This document shows, one piece after another, positions 15,393 through 19,756 of a stretch of 19,756 nt of DNA; position 1 is the first letter of the stretch, and each line of letters opens with the position of its first letter. Origin of the DNA: Candidatus Falkowbacteria bacterium CG02_land_8_20_14_3_00_36_14 (lineage in GTDB: Bacteria; Patescibacteriota; Patescibacteriia; Patescibacteriales; UM-FILTER-36-11). The notes beneath the pieces were generated by a model. It was given only the letters and a program-made list of their open reading frames with translations. It was not told the DNA's origin and did no database searches. The stretch spans positions 1 to 19,756 of the forward strand of contig PETS01000143.1 in NCBI GenBank assembly GCA_002781265.1, written 5' to 3'. Position numbers and translations under genes: made by a program.

Positions 15393-15401
15393 TGTTAATA
15401 T
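15393..15401 (+). promoter_or_regulatory. Weak promoter candidate for the cell-wall cluster
   Basis: TGTTAATAT matches an extended -10 in TG and in 4 of 6 hexamer positions. It lies about 38 bases before the ATG at 15439 and is back to back with the pilB promoter candidate. No clear -35 is visible. The surrounding 15296-15438 gap is otherwise AT-rich and without a gene. Confidence 0.3.
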
Positions 15402-15438
15402 ATAAATACTTATTATTAAAGAATAAAGCATAGCCAAT

Positions 15439-15894
15439 ATGATTAATAACCTATCTTCATATTTTTATTTGGGCTGGAGAAAAATATTAGAAATTATCCT
15501 TGACCTATTTGATTATTTATATATAAAAATTTATTTAGCCATTATTTTATTTATTAATTTATCAAATTGGACAATAGCTAAAGTAATAAGTGACAAAACC
15601 AAGCAAGATTTATATATTTCCCAATATTCAAATTCAGATTCTGTTAAAGATTTGTTTATTCTCCATTATAACGTCGATTTTGGAATCAATCTTGTCGGCC
15701 GGGTGGAAAGAGTATATATAATGCCTTTATTCGGCTTGTTGATATTAATAATTAATTTGTTTTTACTTTTATATTTTTATAAAAATAACAAATTTATTTC
15801 TCATCTTTTATTAACATCGGTTTTTTTAGTGAATGTATTTTTATTAATGGCGCTAGCTTCCATATATTTAATAAATTTTAGGCCGATTATATAA
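15439..15894 (+). CDS. Hypothetical multi-pass membrane protein upstream of mraY
   Basis: This 151-aa protein is not recognised. It has a hydrophobic stretch near residues 18-45 (possibly one or two helices), a polar loop of about 50 residues (46-90, containing DKTKQDLYISQYSNSDSVKDLF), then two clear transmembrane helices at about 93-113 (MPLFGLLILIINLFLLLYFY) and 120-145. The TM-loop-TM-TM layout with a central polar domain resembles uncharacterised small membrane proteins. It ends 8 bases before the mraY ATG, so it is almost certainly co-transcribed with mraY. That hints at, but does not show, a role at the cell envelope. The AT-rich codon use matches pilN and pilO. Confidence 0.65.
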   Translation: MINNLSSYFYLGWRKILEIILDLFDYLYIKIYLAIILFINLSNWTIAKVISDKTKQDLYISQYSNSDSVKDLFILHYNVDFGINLVGRVERVYIMPLFGLLILIINLFLLLYFYKNNKFISHLLLTSVFLVNVFLLMALASIYLINFRPII

Positions 15895-15902
15895 ATAAAT
15901 TT

Positions 15903-16952
15903 ATGCAAGATTTTTATATTATAAAAATATTTTTTCTTACCGCTTTGGCTTTTATTTTTACCGTCAGTTGGACCCCCATTTTAACCCATTTTTTATATAA
16001 AAATCAATTAGGCAAACAGATAAGAAACGACGGCTCCACACCGCTGTTTACTAAAATGCATTCCCATAAAGCCGGCACCCCGACGATGGGAGGACTTTTA
16101 GTCTGGGTGACAGTTTTAATTTTCAGCGTATTATTTTATTATTTGGCAAAATTTTTGCCGTTTGCGTTTTTTAAATATTTGGATTTTCTATCCCGCAGCG
16201 AAACTCTTTTGCCCCTCGGTTGTTTAGTGGCCTCGGCGATCGTGGGCTTGGTTGACGATTTTTTAGACGTGAGGAAAATAGGTTATAAAAACAGAGGCAT
16301 AAAATTCAGCCATAAATTTATTATTTATGCGGTAATCGCTTTGTTCGGCGCTTTCTGGTTTTATTTTAAATTGGGCTGGGATATAGTGCATATACCGTTT
16401 TTAGGAGACTTTTTTCTGGGCTGGTATTATATTTTGTTTTTTGTGGCGGTAGTGGTCGGCACTGCTTTTGCCGTTAACCAGACAGACGGCCTTGACGGTC
16501 TGGCGGGCGGAACGCTCTTGGTGGCTTTCGGCGCTTATGGAGTAATCGCTTTTTCAGTCGGCAAATATGATTTAGCGTCTTTTTGCGGAGTATTGGGCGG
16601 CGCTTTGCTGGCTTTTTTATGGTTTAATATCAATCCGGCCAGATTTTTTATGGGCGACACCGGTTCCATATCGCTGGGCGTCACTTTGGCTTTAGTGGCG
16701 CTCTACACCAATACTGTTTTTATTATGCCCTTTTTAGGAATAATATTTGTGATAGAAGCTTTTTCCACTATTATCCAAATTCTTTCCAAAAAATTGCGGT
16801 CGGGGAAAAAAGTTTTTCTATCCGCTCCCATTCACCATCATTTTGAAGCTTTGGGCTGGCCCGAACATAAAATCGTCATGCGTTTCTGGGTAATCGCCGG
16901 CGTGAGCGCCAGTATCGGGCTGGTAATATTTTTATTGGATAAAACACTGTGA
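15903..16952 (+). CDS. mraY: Phospho-N-acetylmuramoyl-pentapeptide transferase
   Basis: MraY transfers phospho-MurNAc-pentapeptide from UDP to undecaprenyl phosphate at the cytoplasmic membrane, making lipid I. The 349-aa protein has about ten hydrophobic segments. Catalytic motifs are intact: HSHKAGTPTMGG (53-64), LVDDFLDV (116-123, with D118/D119), VNQTDGLDGLAGG (191-203, with N192 and D195), FFMGDTGS (248-255, with D252) and the HHH loop APIHHHFEALGWPEHKIV (308-325). The length is normal (about 320-360). The stop codon is TGA. In many bacteria murD lies between mraY and ftsW; here only a 76-base spacer does. Confidence 0.96.
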   Translation: MQDFYIIKIFFLTALAFIFTVSWTPILTHFLYKNQLGKQIRNDGSTPLFTKMHSHKAGTPTMGGLLVWVTVLIFSVLFYYLAKFLPFAFFKYLDFLSRSETLLPLGCLVASAIVGLVDDFLDVRKIGYKNRGIKFSHKFIIYAVIALFGAFWFYFKLGWDIVHIPFLGDFFLGWYYILFFVAVVVGTAFAVNQTDGLDGLAGGTLLVAFGAYGVIAFSVGKYDLASFCGVLGGALLAFLWFNINPARFFMGDTGSISLGVTLALVALYTNTVFIMPFLGIIFVIEAFSTIIQILSKKLRSGKKVFLSAPIHHHFEALGWPEHKIVMRFWVIAGVSASIGLVIFLLDKTL

Positions 16953-17028
16953 GTTAAAATCCATAAAGTCAGAAAGTTTGAAAGGATAAGTAGTTTAAAA
17001 ATATAATTTTTATTTTATTTTTTGCAAC

Positions 17029-18174
17029 ATGGCGAAATTAAAAAGGGCTATTAACAGTTTGTTTACCGGCACCAGCGGCCATGAGCCGGATATGGGTTTA
17101 ATAATTGCAGTTGGTATAATTTTGGTTTTCGGCTTGATAATGCTTTCTTCCGCTACTTCGGCTATAGCATATGCCGAACATAAGGATGGTTATTTTTTTG
17201 CCAAGCATCAATTATTCGGGCTGGGGCTGGGCCTGATAGCGTTTTTTATATTGTCTAAAATAGATTATCATGTCTGGCGCAATCCCAAGCTGGCTTTCGG
17301 TTTTCTTATTTTTTCCATTTTACTTTTATTATTAGTATTTATTCCCGGAGTTTCTTCTACGCATGGCACGGCTAGGAGCTGGATAAACATATTCGGCCAT
17401 TCCCTCCAGCCGTCTGAATTTGTAAAATTATCCTTTTTGCTTTATTTATCCGCCTGGCTGGAAAGCCGGGGAGGAAAGCGTTTAGGCAAATTCCGCGAAG
17501 GCAGCGGCCCGTTTTTCATGGTTTTAGGACTAATCAGCTTTCTGATGATTAAGCAGCCGGATATAGGCACTTTGTCAATTATTGTCATCACTTCTTTAAT
17601 TGTTTATTTTATCGGCGGAGGTAATATCAACCATATTTTGCTGATAGTTATAGCCGGCATAATATCTTTATTTTTATTGGTTAAAACGATGCCTTATCAG
17701 GCAGATAGGTTTAAATGTTTTTTTGATCCGAGGTATAGCGCTAATGATATTTGCTATCAGGTAAACCAGTCATTAATCGCTGTCGGATCCGGCGGGTTTT
17801 GGGGCCGGGGCTTGGGCAATAGCCGGCAGAAATTTATGTATTTGCCGGAAGTAAGCGGTGATTCTATTTTTGCCATCATCAGCGAAGAAACCGGCTTAAT
17901 TTTTAGCGGAATTTTGGTTTTGTTGTTTGCTTTTATTTTTTATCGGGGATATGTAATTGCCAAATACGCGCCTGACCATTTTGGCAGAATTTTAGCGATC
18001 GGCATTGTCTCCTGGCTGGTTGTTCAGGCCATGATTAATATCGGCGGCATAATAAATTTAATTCCCATGACCGGCGTGCCTCTGCCATTTATCAGTTATG
18101 GCGGTTCGGCCATTTTGGCCAGTTTGGCCGCGGTGGGCATACTTGTTAATATCAGCAAGCAGGCGAGAAGATAG
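17029..18174 (+). CDS. ftsW: FtsW/RodA/SpoVE family lipid II polymerase
   Basis: SEDS proteins polymerise lipid II glycan with a partner class B PBP; FtsW acts at the septum. The 381-aa protein has about ten transmembrane segments. Motifs: GTARSWINIFGHSLQPSEFVKL (113-134), KQPDIGT (175-181), YQVNQSLIAVGSGGFWGRGLGNSRQK (243-268), the catalytic-loop region YLPEVSGDSIFAIISEETG (271-289, with conserved D278 and E286/E287) and the C-terminal IPMTGVPLPFISYGGSAIL (345-363). Gene order after mraY and before murG favours FtsW over RodA. The ATG follows a T-rich spacer without a Shine-Dalgarno. Confidence 0.93.
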   Translation: MAKLKRAINSLFTGTSGHEPDMGLIIAVGIILVFGLIMLSSATSAIAYAEHKDGYFFAKHQLFGLGLGLIAFFILSKIDYHVWRNPKLAFGFLIFSILLLLLVFIPGVSSTHGTARSWINIFGHSLQPSEFVKLSFLLYLSAWLESRGGKRLGKFREGSGPFFMVLGLISFLMIKQPDIGTLSIIVITSLIVYFIGGGNINHILLIVIAGIISLFLLVKTMPYQADRFKCFFDPRYSANDICYQVNQSLIAVGSGGFWGRGLGNSRQKFMYLPEVSGDSIFAIISEETGLIFSGILVLLFAFIFYRGYVIAKYAPDHFGRILAIGIVSWLVVQAMINIGGIINLIPMTGVPLPFISYGGSAILASLAAVGILVNISKQARR

Positions 18175-18203
18175 TTATAAAGTTGAAAGTTTTAAAAGTT
18201 TAT

Positions 18204-18244
18204 AAAATTAAAAATAAAAAAGCTCAAGAATGCAATCCTTAAGC
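18204..18244 (-). terminator. Intrinsic terminator of the antisense small gene
   Basis: On the minus strand GCTTAAG (18244-18238) pairs with CTTGAGC (18228-18222), a 7-bp stem with one G-U pair and a 9-base loop. It is followed directly by a T-rich run (TTTTTTATTTTT, 18221-18210, then more A/T). It lies about 32 bases after the stop of the small ORF at 18276-18431, in the right orientation. It is the cleanest intrinsic terminator in the window. Confidence 0.75.
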
Positions 18245-18275
18245 AAATGAATATAAATTTTAACGCTTTTTTTGT

Positions 18276-18431
18276 TTAACCATAAACCATCTTAGTAAAT
18301 TTTTTCATGGTTTCTTCTGTATCTAAAGAAGCATGGTGTGCTATTTTATTAATTTCATCCTGAAATATTTTCTCTTCTTCCAGTATTCTTTCTTTATCTA
18401 ATATTTCTGCTAATAGAATATTAATATCCAT
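18276..18431 (-). CDS. Small acidic helical protein (51 aa), opposite strand to ftsW/murG
   Basis: This short gene encodes a 51-aa protein, M-DINILLAEILDKERILEE followed by EKIFQDEINKIAHHASLD and a basic tail KKFTKMVYG. It is highly charged, rich in E/K/I/L, and predicted to be largely helical. Support: AAGGAG (18443-18438) lies 6 bases before the ATG, an ideal Shine-Dalgarno that almost no other gene here has; an intrinsic terminator follows; and it fills the otherwise empty ftsW-murG gap. It is convergent with ftsW and divergent from murG, with about 50 bases between the two starts. The family is not recognised. A regulator, an antitoxin-like protein or a small structural protein are all possible. 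Confidence 0.7.
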   Translation of the reverse strand: MDINILLAEILDKERILEEEKIFQDEINKIAHHASLDTEETMKKFTKMVYG

Positions 18432-18482
18432 AGATAACTCCTTATAAAAATTAAAAAATGAACAAATTTATATTTGTAATTT

Positions 18483-19646
18483 ATGATAACAAATGGTAAA
18501 AAAAATATCAAGAAAATATTATTAACCGGCGGCTGTACCGGTGGTTCGGTGATGCCACTTTTGGCAATTTTTGACGAATTAACAAAAGAACAACTTGGAC
18601 ATCGGATGTCCCGCTTGGACATCCGATGTCCAAGTTATAAGTTTTTATGGATCGGCACTAAAAATGGTGTGGAACGGGAAATGATTGGCAAAGAAAAAAT
18701 AGAATTTAAACCAATCGTCAGCGGAAAGTTCCGGCGGTATTTTTCCTGGAAAAATTTTATCGATCCTTTTTATGTTCTAACCGGCTTTATCCAATCTTTG
18801 TTTATTATTAATAAATGGAAGCCGGATTTGGTGATAAGCGCCGGTAGCTTTGTGAGCGTGCCGGTAGTGTGGGCGGCTTGGATTTGGCGCGCGTCGGTTT
18901 TAATCCACCAGCAGGATATAAGGCCGGGGCTGGCGAATAAATTAATGGCGCCATTTGCCAAAATTATCACTACGACCTTTGCCGAATCAGTAAAAGACTA
19001 TGGCCCAAAAACGGTTTGGACCGGAAATCCAATCAGGCAGAATCTGATTACAAGAAAACAAGAAAACAAGAAAACAAGAAAACAATCTAATGGTTTACTG
19101 GCTGTTTTGATTATCGGCGGGGGGACTGGGGCAGGGGCCATAAACAAATTAGTGGAGAGAAGCTTGGATGAATTGACAAAATTTTGCCGAATAATTCATG
19201 TTACTGGAAAAAATAAAAATAATAAACCCGTCATTCTGAAGCGCAGCGAAGAATCCCGTGGATTAGAAGTAAATAACATTGTAAATAATTATAATTCATT
19301 TGAATTTTTAAATACCCAAGATTTGGCCGCTGCCTACGCGGCCGCGGATGTGGTTGTGTCCCGTTGCGGGATGGGAGTACTCTCTGAATTGGCATATTTT
19401 AAAAAGCCGTCAATATTAATTCCCATTCCCAACTCCCATCAGGAAGACAATGCCGCTTATTTTTACCATAAAAACGCAGCTGTGGTTTTGGACCAGAACG
19501 AATTAACGCCGCCGGTATTTATAAAAAAAATAAAAGAATTGTTGGCTGACAAAGAAAAGCAAAAAGAATTAAGCGAGAATATAGGCAGAATTATAAAAAG
19601 GGGAGCCAATAAGAATATTATTAAAATAATAAAAGAAATTTTTTAA
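18483..19646 (+). CDS. murG: MurG, UDP-GlcNAc transferase making lipid II, with repeat insertions
   Basis: MurG adds GlcNAc to lipid I on the inner face of the membrane, giving lipid II. The 387-aa GT-B protein exceeds the usual 355-365. Motifs: LLTGGCTGGSVMPLLAIF (13-30), a variant of GGGTGGH with S in place of the conserved His; SAGSFVSVPVVWAAW (119-133); HQQDIRPGLANKLM (142-155); GNPIRQN (181-187); IIGGGTGAGAIN (210-221); SRCGMGVLSELAYFKKPSILIPIPNSHQEDNAA (293-325), the UDP-GlcNAc site. The extra length comes from three segments coinciding with DNA repeats: residues 36-51, about 190-202 and about 248-261, all at predicted loops or the interdomain linker. The ATG at 18483 has no Shine-Dalgarno. 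The H-to-S change could mark a lineage variant or a relative of MurG, but the C-terminal motifs and the neighbours mraY and ftsW support MurG. Confidence 0.9.
   Translation: MITNGKKNIKKILLTGGCTGGSVMPLLAIFDELTKEQLGHRMSRLDIRCPSYKFLWIGTKNGVEREMIGKEKIEFKPIVSGKFRRYFSWKNFIDPFYVLTGFIQSLFIINKWKPDLVISAGSFVSVPVVWAAWIWRASVLIHQQDIRPGLANKLMAPFAKIITTTFAESVKDYGPKTVWTGNPIRQNLITRKQENKKTRKQSNGLLAVLIIGGGTGAGAINKLVERSLDELTKFCRIIHVTGKNKNNKPVILKRSEESRGLEVNNIVNNYNSFEFLNTQDLAAAYAAADVVVSRCGMGVLSELAYFKKPSILIPIPNSHQEDNAAYFYHKNAAVVLDQNELTPPVFIKKIKELLADKEKQKELSENIGRIIKRGANKNIIKIIKEIF
18592..18636. repeat. 45-bp perfect inverted repeat inside murG
   Basis: The 20-base arms at 18592-18611 and 18617-18636 are perfect reverse complements around the 5-base spacer CGCTT. 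Each arm contains GGACATC-N-GATGTCC, which is itself palindromic around one base, so nested structures are possible. The element sits in frame and encodes residues 38-51 (LGHRMSRLDIRCPS), between the first helix and second strand of the N-terminal Rossmann domain. It resembles the idea of Rickettsia palindromic elements inserted in protein genes. Only one copy is seen in this window. Confidence 0.9.
19051..19085. repeat. 8-bp tandem repeat (CAAGAAAA) in murG
   Basis: Four exact tandem copies of CAAGAAAA run from 19051 to 19082, followed by a partial CAA. Because 8 is not a multiple of 3, the peptide cycles every 24 bases (KQENKKTR). It encodes a basic segment at residues about 190-201, between GNPIRQN and the first strand of the C-terminal domain, that is, the GT-B interdomain linker. 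Gain or loss of one unit would shift the frame. Confidence 0.9.
19227..19261. repeat. Hairpin-like repeat element in murG (third insertion)
   Basis: The stretch centred on ATTCTGAAGCGCAGCGAAG at 19233-19251 is an imperfect inverted repeat: ATTCT at 19233-19237 against AGAAT at 19250-19254, with a GC-rich centre. It encodes VILKRSEESRG (residues 250-260), at a loop between the strand RIIHVTGK and the next strand NSFEFL. The wording resembles a dispersed repeat recalled from many bacterial genomes, from memory only. Confidence 0.55.
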
Positions 19647-19692
19647 ATATTTAAATATACTCATTAGTATTATATTAATTTGTATGTTATTA

Positions 19693-19753
19693 TATAATTA
19701 GACCGTTGATTAATTAACTGAAAAACCAAAGGTTTTTCACTGGCTTAAAGCCA
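19693..19753. other. 3' edge: -10-like box and two adjacent hairpins
   Basis: After the murG stop, a TATAAT occurs at 19693-19698 without a convincing -35. Then come two perfect hairpins: TGAAAAACC (19719-19727) with GGTTTTTCA (19731-19739), loop AAA; and TGGCTT with AAGCCA around one base (19741-19753). The first may be the murG terminator with T-residues in the stem, or both may form the leader of the next gene beyond the window. The role is unresolved. Confidence 0.4.
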
Positions 19754-19756
19754 TAT

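Noticed and set aside
18410..18622. A 70-codon minus-strand reading frame spanning the murG start and the palindrome.
   Set aside because: It overlaps the strongly supported murG start and the small antisense gene and reads through the palindrome only because that sequence is open on both strands. It has no initiation signals.
19051..19085. Short CRISPR-like array.
   Set aside because: The 8-base unit is directly tandem without spacers and is contained in a conserved coding frame.
19714..19756. Minus-strand C-terminal end of a gene entering from the right edge (reading ...YGFKPVKNLWFFS then stop).
   Set aside because: Only 13 codons are visible, the DNA is two palindromes that read open on both strands, and no family is recognisable.

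Overview
The window reads as a chromosomal piece of an AT-rich, gene-dense, small-genome bacterium, most likely of the Candidate Phyla Radiation (Patescibacteria, Parcubacteria-like). This is inferred from the protein families: a type IV pilus operon with PilB, PilC, PilM, PilN and PilO but no outer-membrane secretin, very large modular minor pilins, short hypothetical membrane proteins, and a divergent MurG. TGA is used as a stop (mraY, pilM), which argues against the TGA=Gly code of Absconditabacteria and Gracilibacteria. No rRNA, tRNA, CRISPR array, transposase or integrase was seen.

Region 1 (about 100-3445, + strand) is a compact Fe-S/redox operon: an Rrf2/IscR-type regulator, an IscU/NifU-N scaffold, a hemerythrin-domain protein split by a one-base frameshift, a cupin, a NifU-C (Nfu-like) protein and a NifS/IscS cysteine desulfurase. 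A promoter with an IscR-like palindrome immediately downstream precedes the regulator, suggesting autoregulation by Fe-S status. The operon ends at a hairpin shared with the convergent pilus operon.

Region 2 (about 3450-15350, - strand) is a type IV pilus operon, in transcription order: pilB (motor ATPase), pilC (platform), a 1378-aa giant PilV/GspI-type minor pilin, a PilW/GspJ-type minor pilin, a PilX/GspK-type minor pilin, pilM, pilN, pilO and a small single-pass membrane protein. The giant pilin looks like a beta-propeller surface protein on a prepilin stem, with about 640 residues of other domains inserted into the propeller. It is a candidate tip adhesin.

Region 3 (about 15390-19646, mostly + strand) is a reduced division/cell-wall cluster: a small membrane protein, mraY, ftsW and murG, making and handling lipid I and lipid II at the septum. 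A 51-aa ORF on the opposite strand, with the strongest Shine-Dalgarno in the window and its own terminator, sits between ftsW and murG. murG carries three in-frame repeat-derived insertions at predicted loops (a 45-bp perfect inverted repeat, an 8-bp tandem repeat and a hairpin-like repeat). nifS carries a smaller one.

The most noteworthy signals are the in-frame repeats in essential genes, the split-propeller giant pilin, the frameshifted hemerythrin, the IscR-like operator and the antisense small gene.
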